Source of the DNA: Heliocidaris erythrogramma
Taxonomy: Eukaryota > Echinodermata > Echinoidea > Camarodonta > Echinometridae
Reading direction: 5' to 3'
Length of the DNA: 64,000 nt
NCBI GenBank assembly: GCA_025617745.1
Contig: CM046858.1
Span: 51,467,925-51,531,924 of the forward strand
The position numbers were made by a program, and so were the translations under genes. Shown in pieces: positions 54,120 to 64,000 of this stretch (within the stretch, counting starts at the first letter, position 1; every line of letters begins with the position of its first letter). The notes under the pieces were generated by a model. That model worked only from the letters and a program-made list of their open reading frames with translations, had not been told where the DNA came from and made no database searches.

Positions 54120-54460
54120 ATAATAACTCTTTTTCCAGCGTTAGGGGGAATCCTTTTATCTCAGCCTATTGTTATCATTCCCTTTAACGCACGGTTTCTT
54201 TCCCTGTAACGTCGAATTTCTATTGTGACGGAATAAACCCCTAACGTAGGAAATAAGTTTGTAACAATGACAGTAATAATAATAATATAATAATGATAAT
54301 ACATGTAACTCTTATTCTGGCATTAAGGAAAATCCTTTTATCTTGGCCTATTCTCATTCGCCTTAACGCACGCTTATTGCCTTAACATCAAATTACTATT
54401 GTGACGGAATAAACCACATTGATAGGATTCCCCCTAACGTAGGAAATAATGTAATAATAA
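54120..54460. repeat. Tandem duplication, about 180-base unit
   Basis: 54120-54285 and 54300-54460 share AATCCTTTTATCT, GGCCTATT or AGCCTATT, TTAACGCACG, CTATTGTGACGGAATAAACC and CCTAACGTAGGAAATAA. ATAATAATGAT microsatellites follow each copy. No coding content. Confidence 0.75.
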
Positions 54461-55946
54461 TGATATTGATATGATAATAATGATATTGATATGATAATAA
54501 TAACAGTTATAATGATAATAATAGTAATAAAAATAATAATAGTACTAGTAATAGTGTGGAGCCCTGACATAATCCGTGTGAAAGATCAATCAAACTTCAA
54601 TTCAACTGAATGAAGACCTCTGTAGTGTTCATTTTAAATCGTGCAGTGAACAGTCACTTTATACATGTATTTCTCTGTCTCTGTCTCACTGTCTCCCTCT
54701 CTCAGCTACATGTACCGTAATGGCACCAGTCTTGGCGCGCCCTTGTAATACAGCTTCATTGCTGCAACGCCCTGTGTCAACTGCCCTAGTCTCACCAGAG
54801 CGAAATGAACGGATGCGATTGACTAGCAGATATTTTACCAATATAAATAAGGAACAACTATGCGGCGTTTCGCTCACTGCCGATCGCGCAAAAAATGATG
54901 GCAGGAAAACTTTGTTTCCAAAGAGAATTATCCACAGGGCCTTTTTTATGTTCTGCTAATTTTTTTGTAAAACAAGAACTTCCTCTTAATAGCATCTACT
55001 GAAACAAAATAAATAATATGTACCATATTTTCTGTTTTCGATGTAACAGAGCTTAAGTTCCATAGATGTTGGCCAGACAATTTTTTTGCATGAAAAATAC
55101 TTTGGAAATAGATTATCTTTCTTCAAAGTTAGCTGTCTTACCGAGAATGCCTATGCTCCAGTCTTGACGCGCCATTCCTACAACACACAAATCATGACGT
55201 AGCATCCCGACAAGCGCATTATACTAGTGCGCATGCACAATCCCCCAAAGACAATGCGATAGCTAGATAGCTTCCTGCGTATGGTTTAAGTAGCGCGCCG
55301 TGTACTGAGTGAATATTTTTACAACAGAGTGATTTATCTTAGATTAATCCTTCCTTCGCAATATCATTTGCGAAGGGTGCGCCACCACTGGTACAAAGTG
55401 CGGCGACACTGGAGCAGCAGAACCCCCGCGCCGCAGAAGCGCCACAGTAGCGTTCGCGCCGTAGAAGTAAGATGCAATATTTCAGGTGGATTTCATTCAC
55501 AAGCATTTTCGGCATCGAATGGTGGTGATTCCTCAACAACCGTGGTATTTTCTGAAAATTATGAATCTAAATCTGTCAAACCCCTCCACGACTGGTGCCA
55601 TTACGGTAGCTCTCCTCTTCTGTCACTCTCTTTCCCTCTCTCTCTCTTTACTCCCTCTATTTCTCTTTTTGCTTCCCTTCTTTCTAGGAAACATGAATTT
55701 GCCTAAAAGTTGTAGCAAAAATTTAACATCCTGCTTCATGATCATACATGTGCCTAACACAGCTTATGAATGGAGCGGTGCCATTCAACTACAGAATCAT
55801 ACCCTAATTCATGTCAATAGGGAATGCCTCAAATTATCACAAGACCAGTCCACCACATTTCCCAGTTTGGAGCTGTCATTGTCCGATACTTCCCACATCA
55901 TTGTAGGGCCCAGGAGACGACTCTCAGGGATGCTTTCTACTCTCCA
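54461..55946. other. NT5DC1 intron 2 or spacer, no exon recognised
   Basis: Includes two related words CAGTCTTGGCGCGCC and CAGTCTTGACGCGCC (54729 and 55159) and a GC-richer stretch at 55370-55460. A pyrimidine tract with AG at 55686 could serve as an acceptor, but the following frame does not match NT5DC1. Open frames of 60-163 codons here show no domain. Confidence 0.45.
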
Positions 55947-56589
55947 TTACTTCTTCCAATCAAAGAATTTGTGGTAGAGGTCATCGTGGCTATCAAGATG
56001 GATGATGTAGTTGGCCAGTTCCTTCAAAGTCAAGAACTCGTGGATGTGAATGAAGGAGCCAGGAGGAAGCACAAGATCATAGTCCTCCGGTGGGCCGTAA
56101 AAAACTGGCACTACAGTATGTCGTTTTGAAAAGTGTCCCACACCTTTGTAATGTGATTGTGACAGGTGCAGACTTCTAGAGCAAGGTAGAATTTGTGTCG
56201 CTCAGTCTTCTTTTTGCAGTCTGGTGTATCTGCCTTGCATGCATTGATCCTACCACATGGTCTGTAGATGTCAACAGGGATGAGTTCGGCAAGTTCTTGG
56301 ACAAATTTTAACTGCTCCCACTTGACATGAGAACTGCTGCATTCTTGTTCATGCCACACAGCAAGTTTTTCTTTTTCTTCTGCCAAGTTTGTTGAATTCT
56401 GGAAAACTGCAACTCTTCCTAAAATCTCCAAACAGATTTCCATCATGCTGTTTGTAGGACATGATATACATGTAGTCTATGTGATATTATAGTACTTAAT
56501 GGGTGTTATAATTTTTCTCTGGGTGTTGACTGGACTTTGAGCAGAATAGAAGATCCTCTTTTGCCCTGTTTTCTTGTGCTTGTGCATGT

Positions 56590-56830
56590 CATCGCGGGTC
56601 TGCTCGCTATTCACACAAAACCGCTATTCATTTAACACGTGTTATAGATAGCAGTCCTTATGAATGGAGGTCCTTATGAATAGCGAGATAATTTGTGTAT
56701 GGTTTGCTTGCTATTTAGAAGGGCTGCTATTCATACAAAACCGCTATTCATTTAGTCACGCGTTATGGATAGCGGTCCTTATGAATAAGTGGTCCTTATG
56801 AATAGCGGTCCTTATAACTAGCGAGGTTAC
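56590..56830. repeat. Repeat insertion in the fucosyltransferase pseudogene
   Basis: Two tandem copies of about 110 bases: GCTATTCA(C/T)ACAAAACCGC, TATTCATTTA, CGTGTTAT or CGCGTTAT, AGTCCTTATGAAT and CCTTATGAATAGCG. The ends GCTCGCTATTCA and AACTAGCGAG are inverted relatives. It separates conserved fucosyltransferase blocks. Confidence 0.65.
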
Positions 56831-57173
56831 CCCTCTCATCCCAGTCCCAGGTTGAGAGATAATGAAAAAGGACCGCATCGCTTGTCTCCATGGTTTCAAA
56901 ATTGGTATCCTCAATCTGTCGAAGACCACAAGGTAGACCTGGACACGCAAAGTCTGTTTTCCCCTTTGCCCTGTGGAAATTATCTGTCCATACTTGGACC
57001 TTTTTAAAGCAAGGCTCTTGCAGCTCAACCACCATTTTTCCCTTTCTGTATCAACGTCTCTTCGGTGCATTTTGTTGGACTCCACCATTTGTCAGATCAC
57101 TTTTTACTGTGTGATGTGCCAAGATTCGTTCTTTCCTCTGTTGGCTTGTATTCACTTTACTTATGTTCCTGAC

Positions 57174-57333
57174 TGTGACGAGGGACGAGTTGATGTTGGA
57201 CGAGTTGTAAAATGGACGGGGAAGAGGAAGAATAGAGTTTTTCTAAACCTACGACCACGACTTCGCCTCGTTCTTTTGTACCTTGTTCATCGGCTGGATG
57301 ATGGTGATGATGGTGTGAGTAGGACCCGTAACA
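57174..57333 (+). repeat. 5' LTR of the Gmr1-like element
   Basis: 160 bases, TGTGACGAGGG to CCCGTAACA (TG..CA ends). It differs from the 3' LTR by about nine substitutions and no length change. The preceding 5 bases CTGAC are repeated after the 3' LTR. Confidence 0.92.
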
Positions 57334-60300
57334 AAATGGGGGAATGTTCGGAATCACTATAGGCCTCCGGTGACTAGACAAAGGTGAAACATTTAGGTAC
57401 TTTCGGTCTCCATGAAACGCTAAGGTGATAGCGCACGCTCGTGTTTCGAGTCATATGCATGCGTGCATTGCGTTGTAGCTGTAGGCTTGTCGTCGAAGCC
57501 TGTGCGTGTGTTGATTGTTGGTGGTCGCTGACCAGGTTGTGCGGTTGCACGGGTTTGCAAAGGAAAGGAACACGCAGAAGAGAAATTGCGGTTAAAAGAG
57601 CTGGAGCTGGAGATAGCAAAAGTCGAACTAGAGAGAGAGCAAGTAGTTCTAAGGAGAGAAAGAGCGAGTGCTCAAGAGAGAGAAGAGATTAGGCAGGCTC
57701 AGTCTGATTTCGATGTAGCTCGGCACGTACGGATGGTTCCGGCGTTTGAGGAGGATGAAGTAGAGAAATATTTTCTGCACTTTGAGAAGGTGGCTGTTAG
57801 TTTGAATTGGCCACGGGAGAAATGGTCACACTTGCTACAATCTCAGTTGAAGGGTAAAGCTCGAGATGCTTATTCGGCTTTGTCCGTTGAAGAAGTGGGT
57901 CAGTATGACACAGTAAAAGATGCTGTATTGCATGCTTATGAGCTAGTACCAGAAGCGTACCGACAACAATTTCGGAAATCGCGAAAAGATGAGTCACAGA
58001 CACATCTAGAATTTGCTAGGCGCAAGGAACAGTTGTTCGATAGATGGAGTTCTTCGCTCCATGTCAAGAACTTTGCGGATCTTCGAGAAATCATACTTCT
58101 TGAAGAGTTCAAAAGAAGTGTTCACATTGATGTTCGATTGCATTTAGAAGCGCAGCGAATAGGAACACTTAGTGAAGCAGCCCGTGTTGCTGATGATTTT
58201 GTGCTGACACACAGAACCACAAACAAAGTTTCTAGTGAAACAAAGAAAACTGGAAAGTGGAACAAAAACAAGAAAAATGGTTCGGCACATGTCAACGATG
58301 AAGTCAAATCACAGTCTAAGGTGTTCAAACAGGTGTTACAGCAGTTAGGGATTGAGCATGTAACTTCGAGTGCATATCATCCAGAGTCTCAGGGAGCATT
58401 GGAGAGGTTTCACCAAACCCTCAAGAACATGCTGAAGACTTATTGTCTTGAGACAGAGAAGGACTGGGATGAGGGAGTCCCATTGTTACTCTTTGCTATG
58501 AGGGAGTCTGTTCAAGAGTCTTTAGGTTTCAGCCCTTTTGAGTTAGTGTATGGACATGAAGTCCGTGGACCCCTCAAGTTGTTGAAAGAAAGGTTGTTGT
58601 CGGACGATGAAGACATGAATTTGTTGGACTATGTTTCTACTTTCCGCGAAAGATTGAATCGCGCTTGTGAGGTTGCGAGACAGAATCTGTCTGACTCTCA
58701 GGAGAGGATGAAGTCCTGGTATGACAGAAAATCCAAGGAAAGGAACTTCAAGGAAGGTGATGAAGTCTTGGTGTTGTTGCCCTTGGTTGGTCATTCTCTG
58801 CAGGCTAGATTTTCTGGACCGTATGTCATTGCTAAGAGAATTGGTGATGTTAACTATGTCGTAAAAACTCCGGATAGGCGGAAGAAAAGGCGTGTATGTC
58901 ATGTGAATATGCTGAAGCCGTACATTCGGAGAGGTGATGAAGAGAAAGCACAACCAGTGTTGAGTGCTGTAGAATCTAATCCAAAGAGTGAAGAAGAAGA
59001 AATGTGCAAGATTGAAAGAGAGGAACCATGTGTGAAATTGAAAAATTCAGAGGTTCTAGCACATATTGATGACAAACTAACCCACTTGTCTGAGAAGGAG
59101 AGGAAGGATGTGAAAGAGTTGTTGAGTGAGTATCCTCAATTGTTTGCAGATGTCCCCTCTCGAACAGATGCTGTTGAGCATGATGTTGATGTGGGAGCTA
59201 CTACCCCAATCAAACAGGCACCATATCGGGCCAACCCAACAAAGATGAAAAGTCTTGAGAAAGAAATAGAGTATATGCTACAGAATGGCATTATTGAGCC
59301 AAGTAGTAGTGCATGGTCTTCTCCATGTATCCTGGTTCCAAAACCAGATAGATCATATCGTTTCTGTACCGACTACAGAAAAGTCAATGCGTGTACAAGA
59401 ACAGATTCATTCCCCATTCCGCGCGTAGATGATTGTATTGACCGTATAGGCAAAGCAAAGTATGTGAGCAAATTCGATCTGCTGAAAGGTTATTGGCAGA
59501 TCCCCTTGACCAAGAGAGCGCAAGAGATTTCCGCATTTGCTACACCGCAAGGCCTATTTCATTACACCGTGATGCCTTTCGGCATGAAAAACGCGCCGGC
59601 TACATTCCAAAGACTCGTGAATAGTCTTGTTTCAAGTCTTGAAGGCTGTGAAGCTTATATTGATGACTTAGTTGTGTATAGTGAAGATTGGGATGTTCAT
59701 GTACAGAGAATCAGAGAGTTGTTCAGAAGGTTGGCTGCTGCCAAAATGACAGTGAATCTGGCAAAGAGTGAGTTTGGAGGTGCTAGTGTTAGTTTCCTGG
59801 GTCATGTTGTTGGCTCTGGTCACGTTCGACCACTCTCGGCGAAGGTAGAAGCAATTCTGGCTTTCCCGACTCCAACCAACCGGAAGGAACTGATGCGGTT
59901 TCTGGGCATGGCAGGCTACTATAGACGGTTCTGCCATAACTTCTCTGATGTCGTGGCTTCGCTATTAAACCAATCTACTACGCCAAGAAGTGAAGTTTGT
60001 CTGGTCCAGTGACTGTAAGAGTGCTTTCGACCAGGTGAAAGCTCTCTTATCTACCAATCCTGTGTTGATGGCTCCAGACTTCAACCAGCCGTTCAGCCTG
60101 ATGGTGGATGCTAGTGATGTTGGCGCTGGTGCTGTGCTAACTCAGAAGGACGCAGAAGGAGTCGACAGACCTATATCCTTCTTTTCTAAGAAGTTTTCCC
60201 CTAGTCAGAAGAACTATTCGACTGTTGAGAAAGAGACTCTATCAATGATCCTAGCACTTGAACATTTCAGCGTGTATGTTCATGGATCGCAGTACCCAGA

Positions 60301-62119
60301 GTATTGACGGATCATAACCCACTGACATTTCTTAGTAAAATGAAACACAAAAACCAGAGATTGACACGTTGGAGCTTGTTGCTGCAAGAGTATAACTTGA
60401 ACATTGAGCACATTGCAGGAAAGAACAATGTTATTGCAGATGCTCTATCTCGTGTGTGAACTTGAACTTAATCTCTGCGAAATTACATGGAAAGTGGACT
60501 TACCTTATGTGAGATACTTCGTGAACATTTGAGCAGTTTATTGATATGAACTGGAATTCAATGTGGAGAAGAAAAACAGAAATTTGAACTCGATAATCCG
60601 AGACTGATTGGACTCAGTGAAGCAAATTTCTTCTTGTGTTTGCTTTTTTCAGAGTTTTTTTATATATTGCATATCTTTATGTATTTCTGAAAGTGAAATG
60701 ATTACCGGTAGTATTTTCTGTTGGGAAAAGTTTAACATGCATGACAACATTCTGGTGTTAAATTCCCTTTTCAATTTTACAAAAGAAACAAAAAACAAAA
60801 TAGAAAAGTTAGTTCTCATTTTGGTTATGCATGTGTGTCACTTTCAAAACAGGAAATAAGATTTGATTTTGTCATGTTTCATTGAAAAAATGTTGTTTGT
60901 TGACAATTGTATTATTGGAACCAAAGAGAAAAGGTATTCTCTTGTATTTTGGTCCTTTGAAGATGAAAGATGAATGTCATTGTAATGAAAATGCATAACA
61001 TTGCATTAACAGTGAAAATTTTTACCACATCGTTATATTTTGAAGAGATGTTGTTTCATCTTTGAGACAGATATATTATTGCTGAAAGTTGTTTATTAAT
61101 TTCATTGGAAGAAATCAAATTTACATCTTTGCGAAAGCTATTTTTGTTGACTTGCCAAGAAGCAATTACATGACAGAGATGACTCATTTCATGTATTATA
61201 ACATGTCAGTGATTTTAACATGTTTTGTTGTTTGTTGAGAAACAATTTCTTAATTAATTTTAAATAGAAGAAATTGGATAAATGCAACTTCTGATTTATG
61301 CACACATTAAGTGATAAATGTAAAGGTGCAGGATATTGGAAGAATTTTTGTGTTGAAACTTATGAAAGTTATTATTTTCATCTTACATATGAATGCCATA
61401 ACCACTAGACAAACTTGAGTTCAGTATACAAGCTGTGATACCATCTGCATGTTGGTACTACCCAGATTTTCGTGAGTTGAATTGTTTTCTCAGAATTCTA
61501 ACCTCAGAATTCTGTGAGGGTACAGATAGTTTTCATATTTATCAGCATTTGATGATTGGTGTATTTTTGACAGTGTCAGAAACAAAAGTGACATTGCAGC
61601 TAAAAGCAGCGCAGCATAGCCAATTGCATAAAATAATTCATGTTTTGTGATGATATATTTTGTTGGACAAAATTCATCCTTTGTCATTTTTGTGAGACAC
61701 TGATGTACTCCTTTGTGTATAGTATTTACATGTACATGTGAAGATGTTTAAGATGTTTGTTTGCATCACAGAGAATTATGAGCAATTTACTGCAGTTGCA
61801 TATCAAATTGATTGCTTGTTTATGTCTCCTTGCAAATGAATATATATGTTTTTATATTAGTTGTAAGCCAAGAAATTGTGTTTATGCTATGTTTTACAAG
61901 AACACAATTCGTGCATTTATAATGAGCTTGTGCTATTTTTAGGTACAAATCGATCGAGACTAAGTGACTCGATACTAGTTTTTCGCAGTATGACAGTATT
62001 ACTGGATATGTATTATGAAAGAAGGCATTTTATTTTGCATGTACGATCTCGATAGGGATGATTTAATTATGTACATACTTCTTTCGTTACACTCATAAGT
62101 ATGTTTTTATGGAGGGGAG

Positions 62120-62279
62120 TGTGACGAGGGACGAGTTGATGTTGGACGAGTGGTAAGATGGCCGTCGAAAAGGAAGAATAGAGTTTTTCTAAACCTACGA
62201 CCACGACTTCGCCTCGTTCTTTTGTACCTTGTTCATCGGCTGGATGATGGTGATGATAGTGTGAAAAGGACCCGTAACA
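62120..62279 (+). repeat. 3' LTR of the Gmr1-like element
   Basis: 160 bases, partner of 57174-57333, preceded by the polypurine stretch and followed by CTGAC. Confidence 0.92.
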
Positions 62280-62515
62280 CTGACTTTATCCTGTGTCAAG
62301 CCTCCAATGTGGATTCTGTAGTGTCTGCTTTGAAAGCCCTCTTGAGAATCAGACTGATGAGAGAAGTAGCCTATTTGAAAGAGGTACATCAGACATGGCA
62401 TCATACAGTAAAGGATGAACAGTGATCTTGACAACGCCTCAGCAGTTTTGTTACACTCGCCATTGTACTTTTTGTAGAGCTGCATATTTTGTGGGAAAGG
62501 GGAAAAACGATCCAA

Positions 62516-62815
62516 TACATCTCTAAGAATTATAATCTGCCTTGAAATTGTACATGAGATAATGGTCTTTCCCTAATTGACCAAATTATGTTTCTCTAGT
62601 AATAAACATTGAGCTTTCTTTTACTTTTTTCTCTTCTAAAAAAAAAAATGTGTAAAATTTTAGCACACATGCCCCATGAATTGCATATAGATAACTGGAA
62701 CACTTTGTTACTTTTAATAAAGATCTCCATGTACTTACAGTGTACATTTATTGTATGATTAACATGATATAATTTAACACTACATGTGTAATCAGAAAAA
62801 ATCCATCATCTGGAC
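62516..62815. other. Spacer upstream of the fucosyltransferase pseudogene
   Basis: AT-rich. It would hold the promoter or further 5' exons of the pseudogene if it was once transcribed leftward. Nothing recognised. Confidence 0.4.
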
Positions 62816-62819
62816 ATTT

Positions 62820-62985
62820 TAGAGTTCAACGCACACTACACAGGGCTGAGTCTAGGTGCTTCTGGCCAGTCATGCACAAAGATATAACTAACTACTGCAG
62901 AACTTGTCCTGCATGTGAGTCGATAAGATCACCCTACCCTAAGCATCCCACCGCTGCCACCAGCGTACTTTCTTGGGATCTTTAA
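62820..62985 (+). mobile_element. Fossil of a retroelement integrase zinc-binding region
   Basis: The plus frame holds CFWPVMHKDITNYCRTCPAC, the second half of the H2C2 zinc-binding region of Gypsy-type integrases. Only this fragment remains, without LTRs in view, so it is an old, broken remnant. A domesticated integrase-derived gene is an alternative, but no longer open frame supports it. Confidence 0.6.
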
Positions 62986-63170
62986 AGTAGAACGTTAATG
63001 ATTTTAAATATTGGCTTAATACTTATTATTGCATAGATGGCATAAATTAAACAAGGTTATCCAAATTCAACGCTTGGAAACATTTGAAGTAATGATTATT
63101 ATCAATTATAAAACGGTAAAATACAGCCCCCGATATAGCAGCTGAAGAGCTCCTCGAACGCTGCTGAGAT

Positions 63171-63735
63171 ATGTGACGACACACCCTGGACCAGTCCTGT
63201 CTAAGCAGACGATGTCCCATAACATCTTACACATTTTTCAGAGCCTATTTTGTCATCTCCTCTTCACTTATTTCTCTTCCTTCACTAGCGTCAGTCTTAA
63301 TGTTAGTCTGTTGCCTCACTCTTAACTTCGTGTATGGTATTATTTTGATGAAAAATGCAGCGTTAAAAAAATAAAGGAATCAGTCACTTGTAAACAAAAT
63401 AAGACGCCATTGTATTTTCAGCTGTTTGCACCGGGGTATGTTCGGCGTTTCAAGAGGGAACGAATACCATCCTGCTATTATTCGGAGGGCTTTTCAATTT
63501 GAAAGTGGGGTTTATTTCATTGATCATTGACCCTTCTCCTATGTATTTACAATCAAACGGTTTTAGCTATCAGAATCAGTTTCACTTTCCCTTTATAATG
63601 GTGTGAAATAAGGTCATGTTTAAATACACCAAACTCTTTATAATTTGATAAATAATTGCATTGCAATTACGTTCATTCATTATAGGACGTCGTCTGCTTA
63701 AGCAGGATCGATCCCGAGTGTGACGACATCAAAAC
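63171..63735. mobile_element. Possible inverted-repeat element at the right edge
   Basis: GACGACACACC then TAAGCAGACGATGTCC (63174-63218) is mirrored near 63685-63730 as GGACGTCGTCTGCTTAAGCA then GTGTGACGACATC. Arms of about 50 bases match at roughly three quarters of positions. The interior is AT-rich without coding signal. Confidence 0.45.
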
Positions 63736-64000
63736 ATCGCCATATTTCTGGCGAATCCTCGGATATTCCAGATGCTGAGAAGAGCTTTTATTTGTGTTGT
63801 TTTTATAATCACCAGATACGCAGTTGACATAAAACTTATACGATTGCCATCTGTAAGCTTCCCAGTTTCTAGTGATACATTAATTGCCATATTTGTGATT
63901 TTCTTTGAATATCTACTTTAACACAATGCCTAGCACTCTAAACACAGAGGCAGCACAGCAGACATGTTCACAGGTTTAGATCTACTGGCTAACTCCTAGC
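63736..64000. other. Spacer, nothing recognised
   Basis: No reading frame, repeat pairing or regulatory motif recognised. Confidence 0.4.

Larger units (their letters stand above)
57174..62279 (+). mobile_element. Gmr1-like LTR retrotransposon (Ty3/Gypsy lineage), broken
   Basis: 5.1 kb element with 160-base LTRs, 5-base target duplication CTGAC (57169-57173 and 62280-62284) and a polypurine stretch ATGGAGGGGAG just before the 3' LTR. Parts in order on the plus strand: gag-like region (about 57.7-58.3 kb), integrase-related region with its C-terminal tail (about 58.3-58.9 kb), reverse transcriptase (about 59.1-60.0 kb) and RNase H (about 60.0-60.5 kb). Integrase ahead of reverse transcriptase is the Copia-like order found in the Gmr1 group of deuterostome Gypsy relatives. 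LTR identity near 94 percent suggests moderate age. The element is broken, with about two or three breaks. About 1.6 kb without recognised coding content precedes the 3' LTR. It sits in the fucosyltransferase pseudogene, on the opposite strand. Confidence 0.88.
55947..62515 (-). pseudogene. Alpha-1,3-fucosyltransferase (GT10) pseudogene, split by insertions
   Basis: Minus-strand host gene of a Golgi type II membrane enzyme that would transfer fucose from GDP-fucose to glycans. The N-terminus (62515 or 62485) has a short tail, a signal anchor SLFILYCMMPCLMYLFQIGY and a stem; the frame continues across the LTR-element target site (62280/57173) to a stop in the stem near 57046. Then come VWTDNFHRAKGKT and SDAVLFHYLSTWDWDE (56830-57035), a repeat insertion, then FYSAQSPVNTQ (about 56540), an in-frame TAG, the NLAEEKEKLAVWHEQEC and FVQELAELIPVDIYRPCG block, KFYLALEV, and after a frameshift near 56125 VVPVFYGPPEDYDLVLPPGS and FIHIHEFLTLKELANYI, ending early at FFDWKK. 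The C-terminal cysteine-rich end is missing. At least two stops, one frameshift and two insertions are visible. Confidence 0.85.

Noticed and set aside
55686-55977. Possible NT5DC1 exon 3 after a pyrimidine tract
   Set aside because: The frame does not match the expected CCKGLALDLEDGNFLKL-like region and shows no continuing nucleotidase motif.
62150-62425. Plus-strand frame ending in a protein-like stretch (ALKALLRIRLMREVAYLKEV)
   Set aside because: Half of it is LTR sequence, and the same DNA read on the minus strand gives a signal-anchor N-terminus that continues into a fucosyltransferase, which is better supported.

Overview
The window looks like nuclear DNA from a marine deuterostome, most likely a sea urchin or close echinoderm. 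It is AT-rich, with few genes and very many small mobile elements. It holds a tandem array of single-exon rhodopsin-class GPCR genes, as in the large echinoid chemoreceptor-like expansions (the 'surreal' GPCRs). It also holds a foldback element with arms built of short tandem repeats, resembling the TU family described from Strongylocentrotus, and a Gmr1-like LTR element, a group known from deuterostomes. The species assignment is inference.

Positions 1-45,400 are the receptor array. There are six full-length receptor genes, all on the plus strand (3676, 8021, 15511, 17158, 21530 and 31436) plus a seventh at 44416, one receptor cut by the left window edge on the minus strand (1-685), and three broken copies (13079, 26149, 39840-41750). 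They form two subfamilies, recognised by IDDNTRLMY or IDDTSRLLY in the first intracellular loop. Duplication took in long flanks as well as the coding exons: paired flanks are visible for 3676/8021 and 17158/21530, and a shared upstream module recurs before 21530, 26149, 31436 and the 41 kb pseudogene. A CAGGACA..TATAAAG-type motif lies about 300-480 bases ahead of the starts in one subfamily.

The spacers hold LINE, Penelope-like, SINE, Tc1, piggyBac-like and other inverted-repeat elements, many in a readable insertion order. Between 46.7 and 49.1 kb lie a small foldback element and the TU-like foldback element.

From 50.6 kb the context changes. Exons 1 and 2 of an NT5DC1-type 5'-nucleotidase gene start at 50,888 on the plus strand, with an intron filled by two nested transposons. 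On the opposite strand, 55.9-62.5 kb, lies a decayed alpha-1,3-fucosyltransferase gene, split by a Gmr1-like LTR retrotransposon (57,174-62,279, 160-base LTRs, 5-base target duplication) and by a smaller repeat. The last 1.5 kb holds a small retroelement fossil and an inverted-repeat element.

No rRNA, functional tRNA, operon or CRISPR feature was seen. Distances, motifs and repeat pairings were read by eye and no alignment or database search was run.
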